Shown here: positions 34,530 through 45,759 of the stretch, one piece after another
How the letters are laid out: each line of letters begins with the position of its first letter
Position numbering within the stretch: position 1 is the stretch's first letter
Assembly: GCF_964355755.1 (NCBI RefSeq)
Contig: NC_092675.1
Span: 7,846,312 to 7,910,311 of the forward strand
Origin: Antedon mediterranea
Taxonomy: Eukaryota > Echinodermata > Crinoidea > Comatulida > Antedonidae
Length of the DNA: 64,000 nt
Reading direction: 5' to 3'
Program-made: the position numbers and the translations under genes
The notes under the pieces: model-generated
Databases searched by the model: none
Told to the model about the DNA's origin: nothing
The model's input: the letters and a program-made list of their open reading frames with translations, nothing else

Positions 34530-37500
34530 AACACCCAAACATACAGGGCTGAAAATATAACCTCCTTGGCGGAGGTAATTACTTTAAGCATTGACCACCT
34601 AAACAGTTGTCGACATGACAAGTAAACTAAAAGCTATATGATAAAAACAAATAATAAAAAAAGAAAACAAATAACATTGTGAATATGAATGGGATCATAT
34701 TATTATGCCATAATAGTTAAAACTTACTAATACAAGATTATTATTATCAACAAAACAGAAAAAAAGATTGTTTAAATATAGATAAATAAGGAAATGTAGT
34801 CCTTAATTAGTGATTTCTAATAAGTGATTTTGAAACTGATTCCTATATTTTTTACTTCAAATGAAGTTTCAGAGAAAGTAGTAATGTGTTTATTTTTTCA
34901 GATGTGACCACCGATGTAGTGCTGTTGACTCACGAATATATCTGTTTGGTGGTTGTCATGGATACCAGTTGTTCCTTAATGATCTGTATGTTCTTGATAC
35001 AGGCAAGTAACTTCCTAGTCTAGGTTCTAAACTGTGTTTCAACGTAATATTAGTAAAAAGATAAATATTTTGGCACATATGGCATTTCATATGTGTAATT
35101 CTTGTTTCCAGACTAAAATCGAAACGCTGTCTGGTGGAATAACATAAAAAAGATATGTATCTACAGATTTGGGGCAAGCCAAGTAAATTCCAAACAACTG
35201 TCTGTGATATCTTAGTGTGAACAGAGTTTTTAAACAGAACGTGTGACAAAATCATCAAAAATAATAAAAAAGTATTTTGTAAATGTTATAATATACTGAT
35301 ATTACATTTTTTTTATATAAAATTGATTTATATGTTTTGCCAGATAATCATATACTGAGAACATCGCACCAGAAATTTTGAAATGAAGATTTTATTGTAG
35401 TTATTATTACTATAAATAATGTGTAATGTTCTTTCTTATCGTATTATCAATAGATAGTCTTGTTTGGACAAAGCCAGAGGTCAAAGGTGAAGTACCTTGT
35501 AAAAGAGGATCACATTCATTTACAGCACACTCAGATAAGGTATTGATGTGGATTATTGTCATATTGCCAAAGTAATTATTTACAGTAGTGGTTGGAAGAG
35601 ATACCATGTTTGTTGGGAAATCAAAAAAAAGTTATAGTTATACAAATACACATGATTTAGCCGTAATTGGTTATTCAAGTTTTTCCCCACTCTCTTAAGG
35701 GTCTTTCACACCTGTACCGGTCCGGTGCCGGGAAAATCCAATCGAACGTCAATGTTTCGTTTTCACGCGGCTATGTGCATATCGATTGGCGCATAGCCGC
35801 ATGGAGCGCCATGAAAACGAAACATTGATGTTTGATGCGCCGGACCATAACCGTGCCGGAACAGGTGTGAAAGACCTTTTATACTTATTTGTAAATATTT
35901 CCATGTGCATATAATGTAATTAAAATCAACAACCATTGCACGCAAATACTGTACAGCCATTAGATAATCACAGCAAAAAACTGATTGGCTTAAAGTTTTA
36001 ACCACTCACAATCACTCATGGACCTATGCTTGTCTTCCAATCCCAAGGTTCAGGGTTCAATGCTGACCTAGTGCCAGGGTTCAATCCTGACCTAGTGCCA
36101 GGGTTGTAACTCAAGACTCTTTCATCTCCACTCCCTAAGCCTTAGTTTATAAGCAGGATAAATTATTAAACAGTTTATCCATCCTGTAATTGTCGAGTTA
36201 CTCGCTGTTGGATGCGTATGAAAAGAAGATAAATTATGAAATTGTTTATCCATCCTTTAATTAGAGAGTTACTTGCTGTTGGATGTGTATGAAATAACAA
36301 ACAAATTTGTAAATGTGTTTTGTAATAGATAATTGTTTTTGCATTATGTTTTTGTTTGAAGGACTTGTATGTATTTGGTGGTTTAGGTGTTGTTGGTACA
36401 TCGGATGTCATATTGAATGACCTCTACAAGTTGAGCATTGACACATTAAAATGGAAGCAACCATTCTTCATCTCTGAGCCACCAACTAATCGATTCAATC
36501 ACTCGGCAATTATTTACAAAAATCATGTAAGATCTTGTTATTAAATGTAAAATGTATTCAATCAAAAATGTAACTGGTTCATGTACAAACATAAGAAAAA
36601 ACTACTCTGTTCCCAGGATCTAGCCCTTAATCTTGGTTCCCACTTAAGCTTGGTTCCCACTAGTGACGCAACCTACGCAACATAAGAAAATTCCCTTCCA
36701 ATAATTGTGTTTGCTCCCGTCTGCGTGAAATCACACTTGTGATTACGCAATACAGCACTTTGCGTCGATACGTCGCTGCGTTACGTTGCATTGCGTTCTA
36801 GTGGGAACAATGGAAGCATGAAGCAATTTATTTTTTTCAATCACAACATGATGGATCATCCAAACTGTCACTTGTGATTGGTCAACTTGTTTTAGTTAAA
36901 GTTAAGCTGCAGTATAATTATCAACAAAAGTTTGAATTCCTGTCATTATTAGAGTTAGACTTTAATTAGTAGAGTAAAAGCTTACTTGTTGTCCTTAAAT
37001 GATGCAATTAATTTTTCTGTGAGAAAGACCTCAAATCAAATTCTGATTTTGAAAAAGATTCCAGTTTTTTGTTTTCATTTTTTCGAGCGAGTCTGTAGCC
37101 GAGCAGTTAAGACAGTGGAACTGTAATTACATAGCCATAACATTGGCAAGGGTTCGAGGCTCATTCGCTCCATGGTTCTGGTGGTAGAACAAGTCTTTTC
37201 AGATAAGGACTATAAACCATATGTACAAAGAACCTAGTACATATTTCGAGTAGGTGTTACCCCGGTGTACTGGTACACACACAGCCACTGATCATAACTG
37301 TGCCCTCAGAAAGACCAGCCTTTGACTAAAAAGGTTACCCAGTATAAATAAATTTCAAATTTAACATTTTATGAGAGTTGACTGCATATCAGAGTAAAGT
37401 AAATGATCCCGACCACTTGAATAGATTGTTCATTTTTTCTATTTTTACAGTTATACGTTATCTATGGCACCAATGAAGATGATGATTTGTTCGACGTAAG

Positions 37501-37924
37501 TGTTACACGTCTTATCAATCCATCACAACGAAAGCCATGTGAGTTTTTATTCTTTAGTTTTTTTCTACTTTATCTTTATTACCTTTACAAAGTACTTTAC
37601 TTTATACATTAAAACCCCTCTTAATGGGCACCCCTATTAAGCAGACACTTTCTGTTATAACAAACAATGTATAATATATGTTTTAACACACTGGTCAACC
37701 TCTATTCAGGGGACACTTTCCTTTGAAATTAGCAAAGAGTATGTATGTTTTAACACTACTGTACAGCCAGTCCTAATAAAGGAAAACTTAGTTGAGTCTT
37801 GAATAAAATTTCTACTTTATTTGTGATACTAAGATTTTAAAAGTATTTTTCTTTGCTTTCTTTATTAGTAAAATTACCACCAGATGAAGTCCACTCTTTA
37901 CTTCAAAAAACCAACAAAAGATGA
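31665..37924 (+). CDS. kelch-repeat propeller protein
   Basis: Exons: 31665-31732 (proposed start, MSSAVASIEWLDRCPIG), 32191-32266, 33145-33233, 33649-33847, 34902-35002, 35454-35539, 36362-36526, 37451-37538 and 37869-37924. From the second exon on, all phases fit. Repeated kelch blades are visible: DGHSLSS...LYLHGGK, LYVIGGIIHG with TWTLLHTHGEIPTPR, IYLFGGCHGYQ with LNDLYVLDT, LYVFGGLGVVG with LNDLYKL, and LYVIYGTNEDD. The protein is about 310 residues, almost all propeller, with no BTB or BACK domain, so it is closest in build to small kelch proteins such as RABEPK or KLHDC members; the exact family is unknown. The intron after 35002 has a GC donor (CAG-GCAAGT). The join of exon 1 (ending with two bases) to exon 2 (needing one) does not fit with the strongest sites, so the N-terminus is uncertain. 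Confidence 0.82.
32318..32978. mobile_element. MITE family C, copy 6, split by a foreign insertion
   Basis: The left part 32318-32376 (AAGCTTGGTCTACACTATAA...CCCAAATATGGTGGTGATAT) and the right part 32875-32978 (ATGCCCAAATATGG...ATAGTGTTGACAGAGCTT) together make one family C element, with about 500 bp between them. The join word CCCAAATATGG occurs on both sides. Intron 2 of the kelch gene. Confidence 0.7.
32377..32520 (+). pseudogene. LINE reverse-transcriptase fragment
   Basis: Reads IGKAATTFGRFRACVWNNHH, then NLTIKLMIHCICPVILLGVL in one frame. This resembles the segment after the polymerase domain in non-LTR retrotransposons (IxKAxxxFGRLRxRVW...LxTKxxxYxAxVLPxLLYG). It is short, lacks the catalytic YxDD region, and sits inside the family C element. 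Confidence 0.6.
33989..34580. mobile_element. element with CCTCCGCC / GGCGGAGG ends enclosing a tRNA-like SINE
   Basis: The left side has GAGTACAAACCTCCGCC and the right side CCTTGGCGGAGGTAATTA. Inside, GTGAGAATCGGATAAAAACT occurs twice (34320, 34460), with a (CA)n tract at 34499-34536. At about 34125-34197 is a tRNA-like head: GTGTGGTGTAATGGTTATG (box A) and GGTTCAAGTCCCACTG (box B), ending in a T-run, which looks like a separate SINE insertion. Kelch gene intron. Confidence 0.6.
35696..35880. mobile_element. palindromic MITE with GTCTTTCACACCTGT ends
   Basis: AAGGGTCTTTCACACCTGTACCGG...ACAGGTGTGAAAGACCTTT, with inner inverted words ATGTTTCGTTTTCA / TGAAAACGAAACAT and GGCTATGTGCATATCGATTG / GCGCATAGCCGC. 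About 185 bp in a kelch gene intron. Confidence 0.8.
36010..36290 (+). repeat. SINE-like element, plus-strand copy with duplicated tail
   Basis: Shares CTTGTCTTCCAATCCCAAGG...TTCAATCCTGACCTAGTGCCA and the body GTTTATCCATCCTGTAATTG with the minus-strand copy at 27110-27550. The GGTTCAATxCTGACC segment is doubled, and the tail (TTTATCCATCCT...TACTCGCTGTTGGATG) is also doubled. Kelch gene intron. Confidence 0.6.
36646..36810. mobile_element. MITE family D, copy 2
   Basis: AAGCTTGGTTCCCACTAG...CTAGTGGGAACAATGG, with inward TGACGCAACC and TTACGTTGCATTGCG. The right end is slightly degraded. A preceding CTTGGTTCCCACTTAAGC suggests a duplicated or nested left end. Kelch gene intron. Confidence 0.75.
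37083..37345 (+). repeat. tRNA-derived SINE
   Basis: The head TCTGTAGCCGAGCAGTTAAG...GGGTTCGAGGCTCATTCGC has a Leu/Ser-type box A and a box B. It continues into a non-tRNA body with ATATGTACAAAGAACCTAGT and TGTACTGGTACACACAC. Length and the non-tRNA body argue against a functional tRNA gene. Kelch gene intron. Confidence 0.65.
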
Positions 37925-38158
37925 TGTGATTTTGTTTTCATTTAGTTAACCTCTATTTTTATTAAGTTTCTCAACTATTACAGCAAGCAACACATTGTTC
38001 ATAAAAAAAAAATCATTTTTATAGAGGGAATAACACATGTTGTTTAAGCATTTAAAAAAATGATTTATACAAATGAAAATGTTAACATTTTTAACCACAA
38101 TTATGTTTAAAAATAAAAACAAAAACCATGAACTATAAACTGCAAAAGAATTTCGAAT
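37925..38158. other. convergent 3' ends of kelch and SLC1 genes
   Basis: Only 234 bp separate the two stop codons. A plus-strand AATAAA lies at 38112-38117 (for the kelch gene) and a minus-strand AATAAA at 37958-37963 (for SLC1). If both are used, the 3' UTRs overlap by roughly 150-200 bp as complementary transcripts. Confidence 0.55.
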
Positions 38159-41100
38159 TTAGGTTTTTACTTTCGTTTCAACTGCCAGATCTTTCTTTTC
38201 ATCGTATCTGGTTTCTTTTAATTCAACTGTCCCATTAAAACCATTGTTATAGTGTCCTCCCGACTCTACATCATTTTGTTCCATTTTCTTATCCTGGTCA
38301 TCTGATTGGTTTAAGATATCTTGCGACATGTGGTTGACAATCCCTGCACCAATTGAGTCTCCCTCTACGTTGACAACGGTGCGAAGACGATCTCTAAAAA
38401 GTATAAATACAGAATGTTGTGTACACTATCAACCAAGAATGGCAATTCTATTGACATCTTCAAACAGTTGCTGAAAACCTATCTATTTCGCATAGCATAT
38501 GAAATGATGTAATTTCTACCTGTTCGGTCTTAATATAATATAATATTATACAAATAATGAATGTTTATGAGTGCAATGGTACAAATAATGGCACGAGGTG
38601 AATGATGAAAGGTTATATCAACGAGGCAAAGCCGAGTTGATATAACCTTTCATCATTCACCAAGTGCCATTATTTGTACCATTACACGAATACAAAACAT
38701 TCATTATTTGTTTTATATAACATCTAGACGTTTTTTTTTCGTACACAAAAATGTTTCAAAAAGTACTATTTAACGATCGTTGAATAGTGCGTACTATTGC
38801 ACGCCATGTGACCCACATTCGTCCAATCAAATGACAGGAATTTATATAGGTGTTATATAAAACAATTTATATAGCGCACATATCCACTAAAAGTACTCAA
38901 GGCGCTAATACTTCATTAATACCATATGCCTCAGCAAAAAGGTATGATTTTAATGATTTTTTAAAAGAATTAATTGTATGGCAATGTCTAATCCATTCAG
39001 GAATGTCATTCCACAGACGCGGAGCATTAATAGAAAAAGCACGATCTCCAAATGAGTGATGAGATTTCGGTTGAAATAAAAGCAACTTATTGGATCGTAA
39101 ATTACATTTAGGAGAGTATAAGCCCAGCATATCAGTCACATGTAGCGCTTTAGAGAAATTTATTTTGTTAAGCGCAAAAGACAATTATTAGTCTTTTTTA
39201 CATTCAAATATCCCTGTGTTAAAGTAACGAGTATTGTTTTGTAATTTATGTACTTTTTTATTGATCCATAAAACATAGTAGCAGGGCTAATAAAAGACTA
39301 TATAACAACTACAGTAGTGTTTACATTCTGTTAAATCTTAATAGTATCTATTTATTGCGAATGATAAGGTTGATGATCTCTTCAGTAGCAGCAGTTCTAC
39401 TAAATAACAGATAAACTATTTATAAATCACATATATTTGTGTGTTAGGTCTGTGATGAAGCTTGTCGATTCTGCACACAATTCTTGTTACTGTATCTCCA
39501 TAATAATAATAAATATTCATAATTTGTCCAGTATTCTAATAATACAGTATCATATATTTATCACAACTTGTATTATTTTAGGTTAGGATATGCCTATGAT
39601 ACTGGGGTCACATTTGATCTGTATGTGACACTATAAATACAGGACAGATAATGCATACAGTATAACGAGAATCGGTCGGATAGATTGTAAATACTAGGTA
39701 ATTACTAGGCTCATGGAGGAAATATATTTCCTCCATGCTAGGCTTTAAGCTCTGTCTACAATATCAAACTTTATGGGACAACAAAACGTGATGTGCCTAT
39801 ATATGAACATGATGATGTCATATCACTACCATATTTGGGCATATCACTACCCTATTTGGAAACATCACACTTTTTTTGTCACTCTAGTTTGATAGTGTAG
39901 ATAGAGCTTTACTTACAAAATAAAATCAACTGCTAAAATCAGTGCAATGTCATTGGTTGGTAAGTTCACCGCTGTCAGAACAATCACCATTGTCACCAGA
40001 CCCGCTTGAGGAATTCCAGCAGCTCCAATACTAGCAAATGTAGCCGTCAAACTGATGGTGATGATCTGGCCAACGTTTAAAGGAATGTTATTTATTTGTG
40101 CAATGAAGATAGCCGCAACAGCCTCGTACAGTGCCGTGCCATCCATATTGATTGTTGCACCGATTGGAAGCATGAAGCGGGACACTCGTCTGTCGATTCC
40201 ATTCTTTTCTTCCAGACATCGTGTTGTCACGGGCAGGGTTGCAGAACTGAAAAGATTCCGAAAACGGAATTTGAAATAGGTACCAATTCTTTGCAACATT
40301 TGTTACACCATGGGCCTCTAATTTATAGGTTCATGAACACAAAATGTCAAGCTGATTCTTCCCTGAGCATATTAACGCTAAAATGTGGGACATTTTCATA
40401 CCAGAACTGTTTCACGCAAGCATTCATGTAACACGTTTTCGGGAATTGATTACTTCGTTTTTATAATGAAGGACTGCAGAAAACCTGTGAAGAACTCTTA
40501 CCTCGATGATGTTCCAAGAGCCGTCATGAAAGCCGAAGAAACATTGATAAGAAATGCATATGGATTCTTCCGTGTGAACACAAAGTACAGCAGAGGAAGG
40601 ATGATGAATCCGTGTATGAACAGACCAGCTACGACAGTTCCCATGTACGCGCCGAGTTTTGCAAATAATTCTCCCCAGTCTTCTACCTCGATCATACTTC
40701 CTGTTATCAGAAAAAGAATGCCAATTGGAGCATACCTGAAATTAAAATAAACAGAAGGTTATTGCGGCATTTCTATACCAAGGAATATAAATTAGTACTG
40801 GACATTTCACTTTTAAGTGAACAGGGAAGTTATACACTTTTCCGTCAAATTATCAATTCTTCTGGGATGCAAACACTTGAAAATTGTATCTTCATGCTAA
40901 AGTCTATACATACAACATTTTAATAATACATACCACATAATTACTGTTACTAATTTCATAATTGCTTCGTTAGTAGCACCAAAAAAATTGACGACAACTT
41001 TTCCATCTTCCCCAACACGAGCAATCGCTACACCAAATACTATAGCAAAGACAACAATACCAAGGATGTTCATGCTATCTGACATAACACCAACATATAG

Positions 41101-44100
41101 AGTTGCCGCTGTGGAGTTAGTATGATAAACGATGACGTAATCCATTCCCGTGTTGACGATCATTGCCATCGTCTTTTCAAGTTCGTGAACCTCTTTTGTA
41201 AGAGATGCTATCTGGTTAAGTTCTTCCAAATCACCAGTTAAAGGAGATGAGCTTAGAGTCATGAGTTCAATCATAATTATGTTCATTCTCTTTAAGATTG
41301 CATTTATGTCAGTCATGACGTCATAACTGTTTGCTTTTTCTATGTCAAGTAAGTAAAGTAAATTAACAGTCATGTGCATTGAACTCATTGTAAGATCATT
41401 TAGATTCAATGAACTTTTGATATCTATGACATGCATTGACGTCATAGTCATATTCATCATGATCGTCATGATTTCATTGATTTCAACAAATGACGTGTTC
41501 TTGCCGCTTTGTTCGATGACGTCAATCAGACTTCCACTGACGTCATTCACATCTCTCATTATTTGATTGATCTGATTATAATCGATCATGAAAAAGACCT
41601 CATTGATTCCATTCAGAGTTGAACTAAGAGCAACAGCTGAGTCCTGCATTGCTGTGGCAGGGACAGGCGACAACCCGACTAATCTAACCATCTCCCGCGC
41701 TGTTGAAACTAGTAAAAATGATAACTCTGTTGATTCGTTGCTAAGCATCTTCATCTCTGATTCGCTAACGAGATCATCACCGGTTAGGCCTATCTCAGTT
41801 AATTGCGTCTGCAAAAGGTCGCGTTTATCGGAAGTATGTTTCATAAGCAGATCCAGTGATGTGGTCGGTGTTAGAAGATCTTCTCTAACGTTATCTACAA
41901 ACACCAAACTCGAGTCAACCTCCTGCAGAAAGACATCCATGTCAGCTCGTACCTCCACATAAGACAAGCGACTGGAGTTAAAGTCTGCCATTTTCTTGCC
42001 AATGATCATCAAACTACCGTTAATGGCAGAAAGTGAAGATGCAACAGAAACACCAGAACTGATCATTAGGTTTGAAAGATCGTCAGAACTTACTGGTTCT
42101 ATGGCTTCTTCTTGCATTTCAGTTTTGTACTGGAAATATAACCATATTTTCTTTACAACATAGAGTCAATTATAATCATTATATGCGTGCTAGCTTAGTT
42201 GTGCATTGAACTTCTACACCAGGATGACTATCTCTTTTGAAAGAGTCTAAACCTTTTTAAAAACCTCCTATTTCAGAAGGCGTAAACCCCGTTATAAAAT
42301 CGGGAGATATTTATTTCATTGTGAAACATACAGTGATTAAATTATACCCATATATATAAGTTCTTAAAGTTATAAAATTCCCGATTTAGGAGCAGATCCT
42401 TTATCGAATCGAAAGCACAAGCTATGATCAACCAGGTCTACTTACCGTCCTGAAAGTTGCTTCAACCAGATTTGACGGAAACATGCTCCTAAAGATACAA
42501 CGAACACATTTCAATCAAAGATTTATTTATTTGACACATTTTCTAATTATTGCTATTTTACTCTATTTTTAACATTTTCTATATTATTTTAATTTTTTTT
42601 AAACACACAAATTACATTCTTCAATTCACTAAACAAAAGTTGTGACCGTTACGTCATGAGTTCGACCAGCTGCGGTTAATACGACTATCTTACAGTAACA
42701 TCTTTGTAAAATAATTGCATTCGAATCAATCGATGATTTTATCGTCTAATCGACATAAGATAAATACAATTAAGTATGTTTTTCGTTTACATTTCATCGG
42801 TTTATCGGTATTGCTATTGTGATATTTCTATCAGACTAACATGCTGCCGCCAAATGTCGTTTACGGAAACACAATGTTTACGTTAGATTATAATTCTATG
42901 GAAACATTACTATGTTGTATGTACAAACATGTACAAGGTTTGATTTTCGGTGATTCCCCCAAAATGTTTTAATAGTCAAAATATTTGGTTATTTGAATGT
43001 TTACAAACAAACACATTTTTTTAATAAGCAAGAACAAGATATTTTAAAGGTATATGGATAAAATTATGAATGGTATTTAATCGGTATAGAATCTACATAT
43101 TATTACTAAATTGGTCGCGTAATTTTACGTATCTCCTCCGCGCGCATCATCTAATTTCGACTACCACCACCATGTGCACTTTTTTTGTGTTGATTTCCGT
43201 AAGCAGCTGTTGTTTTATTATTCTAATACTTCACAATTCTATAAATAGCAATTTATATTTTATCATTGAAAAGTTTTACACTGCCGCCGACTGATTGAAA
43301 GAGTTCAACGTGCATGTCCCTCTCATGCACGTTGTCACTTTCTGATACGCATCCTAAATTAATATTCACACAGTACGATTTCTTTAGCGTCTTTTATTTT
43401 TGTTCCATATCCTGTATTGCTTTCATTTTTTAGCTTACAGATATTTCAAAGTGAAGGAATACTTCGTGTATAATAACATCAATGGCCGTAAATAGTTCCG
43501 AAATTTATTCTTGACAATTTTTTTTTTGTCAGAGTACTTTTATCAGGGAAGAGTGCGCTTTTATTATGCTTACTCATCCTATGCGAATTAGTATATAACC
43601 ACATATTAAGGCAGAAAAGGGTTACTGCTAGTATTTCTTATTTACTTTGATTGTTTAAATACCGTAAAGCTAACACTAATTGTACAAACGACGGGTAATT
43701 ATTTAAAAAGTGCGACAGGTCATAATTATTACAAAGTGCGACGTCTCAACAAAGTGCGACGGACAATTATTTAAAAAGTGCGACAGGTCATAATTATTAC
43801 AAAGTGCGACGGACAATTATTTAAAAAGTGCGACAGGTCATAATTATTGCCAATTGCGACGGCTCAGTTTATAATTACAAAATGCGACAACCCAACTTAT
43901 TATAAAGTGTGAAATCTCTAAGTCATATTAGTATACAGATCAACAGCACAGTTGTTAGAGCGACGTTCAGTTATCAAAGTTCCATTATAGTTACATTATA
44001 CTATAATAATTACACATTAACTCTAACGTGTATTGGGTGTTTACTATAAAATTAACAACGGCAAATATTGTTAACAAAATAAACATTTGTTTTTGTTTTA

Positions 44101-44977
44101 TTTTCACTCTTTTTTCCAATTTAATGTTCTATTTTATTTCTACCATGAAAACTTTTTAATAGATACTTGTGGAATATATCAACATGTTAAATCTAAGCAG
44201 AAATGTTGGAATATAGATGTGAAAAAAGAAGCACGACCTCAGCAATCGTTAATCGTTATTGCAATAGAAAATACAAAATGGAATTACTCCAGAAGACGGT
44301 TGTAGCATACGTGAAGACATTCCCAATTCACAGTTTCTGTTTGGAAACCCATGCACATACCACAATTAAGCCTTAATTTACTCTAACATTAAAAAAATAT
44401 AAGAGAGAGACTATTTTTGCACACCACCTATGCCCATTCTCTGAAAGTCGTCTTCTTAACATGAATAAAGTACACTAGCCTACCTTATGAGATCCATGAA
44501 GGCATAAGCTGTCCCAACAGACGCTTCCTCCTCTGAACTCTCACCAACATCTCCACTTATTTCACCAGGTCTTATCGTAAGCACCAACAAAATCCCGAGA
44601 AAAACGGCGATAATTGTTGTCGAAATGTAATAAACCACTGCCCTGATTCCCAGCTTTCCAGACATTGACGAATCCAACGATGCTAGGCTGGAAACCAAAC
44701 TTGAAAAAATCAAGGGTAGTATCATCATCTTTAACATGTTCATGAATATATCGCCAGGAAAGGATATGTAGTCAATTTGCTCTGGAGTAAAATCAAATAG
44801 TTTGCCGAATAACCAACCGAAAAAGAAACCGAGGATTACGGATGAAATCAACAGAATTAATAGAATATTTTCTTTGCTGATTTTGCACTGTTTCCCTTTT
44901 TCATCGTCGCTGTCTTTAAAGACATACTCATCTTTAGACCCGAGTGCCATTTTCAATTGTGGTGGACGAGTATGCAC
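38159..44977 (-). CDS. SLC1-family excitatory amino-acid transporter with oversized extracellular loop
   Basis: Six exons from the 5' end: 44484-44977, 42446-42488, 40934-42129, 40502-40735, 39917-40246 and 38159-38393; all phases fit and give 843 residues (usual length 500-575). The start is [10 protein letters not shown]; a second in-frame ATG nine codons on is possible. Visible SLC1 signatures: TM1 with [47 protein letters not shown], hairpin HP1 with [26 protein letters not shown], hairpin HP2 with [17 protein letters not shown], and [19 protein letters not shown]. The Arg of DRLRT and the NMDGT motif are those of Na+-coupled glutamate/aspartate carriers. About 350 residues (180-527) lie where human EAATs have about 60. 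This block is helix-rich and carries six N-glycosylation sequons (NGS, NSS, NES, NTS, NMT, NST). The C-tail is hydrophilic. Confidence 0.93.
38545..38735. mobile_element. palindromic element, family G, copy 2
   Basis: A near-perfect hairpin is centred near 38628: GGTGAATGATGAAAGGTTAT...ATAACCTTTCATCATTCACC, extended outward by TACAAATAATGGCACGAG and its partner and by AATGAATGTTTATGAG / CATTCATTATTTG. Last intron of the SLC1 gene. Confidence 0.75.
38897..39184 (-). pseudogene. LINE (non-LTR retrotransposon) polymerase C-terminal fragment
   Basis: Minus-strand frame of 95 codons ending with a stop at 38897. It contains [20 protein letters not shown], then [20 protein letters not shown] and YLF. 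The GDRAFSxxAPRLWNxxP...SFKxxLKxYLF pattern is the standard C-terminus of jockey/CR1-like retrotransposon proteins. The region upstream is not open, so the copy is 5'-truncated. It lies in an SLC1 intron, same strand as the gene. Confidence 0.8.
39747..39909. mobile_element. MITE family C, copy 7
   Basis: AAGCTCTGTCTACAATATCAA...TTTGATAGTGTAGATAGAGCTT followed by TA. It lies only 7 bp from the exon at 39917-40246, so the donor site of that exon abuts the element. Confidence 0.85.
43690..43900. repeat. short tandem array with AAAGTGCGAC words
   Basis: A unit of about 50 bp (GGACAATTATTTAAAAAGTG, CGACAGGTCATAATTATTAC, AAAGTGCGAC) is repeated about three times with partial units at each end, e.g. 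TTTAAAAAGTGCGACAGGTC at 43709, 43770 and 43820. First intron of the SLC1 gene. Confidence 0.8.
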
Positions 44978-44999
44978 GTCGTGTACGTAATCTTCCTTT

Positions 45000-45759
45000 A
45001 TTCTTTTTCTAATTCAACACCAAAATGTGTTAACCCGCTGTTGTTTCACTTTTGTCGAGATAATGATATCATTAATTTATGGAAAGACAATATGAAAGTC
45101 TTCATAAATCAGCGATAGGGACGGAACGTTTGCAATAGCCATTGGCTGAGGTTGTAGATAACAACTTAAGTAGGCTATCTTTATTGGTCAGTAAAAATCT
45201 CAAAGCTTTATTCTTTTATTGACATTATTTTGGTTAAACATCTCGGCAATGATTCTGTTTACAAGCCAAATTTAATCAGTTACTGAACAACCGAACGCGT
45301 TTCAATATTATACACCTATTTATTAGTCACAGGTTCAATTGGATTGGTCGATTATATGTTGTGTCCATACTTTGTCTAACGTCTATTTACATTTTGGCAC
45401 ACTCGGGAGTGGCATGTGTGCTTATAGATCAACGTATGAGAAAGAGAAGGCTTTCTCATGTGTTGGAGTGAGTTCAATTTTGACTATTTTTAATATTATT
45501 TTGAGATGATTAAAACACACAATTAATATTAAAAAAGCAATCAGATCGCACGCTACATTATATTTCTAGAACATGTACTGTTTTTTTTAAAAGAAAAAAG
45601 TGTTTTTTTAAATGTCAATGAGGTGGATCACCGATCAGTTTTTGTGTTTAATAACATGTTTTCTTCTATTCCAACTTTTCTTCTTATCTTTTATTATGTT
45701 TTGATACAAACAAGAACATGTTTAAAATACCAAAAGACAACACCAATATTATGTGTGCT
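45000..45759. other. SLC1 upstream region, no gene seen
   Basis: AT-rich sequence between the SLC1 start and the Helitron-like array. It should contain the SLC1 promoter, but I see no clear core element. No supportable exon. Confidence 0.4.

Noticed and set aside
41588-41962. 124-codon plus-strand frame
   Set aside because: Antisense shadow of the large SLC1 loop exon.
43690-43900. CRISPR-like regularly spaced repeat
   Set aside because: A simple tandem minisatellite in a eukaryotic intron; the spacers are themselves part of the repeat.
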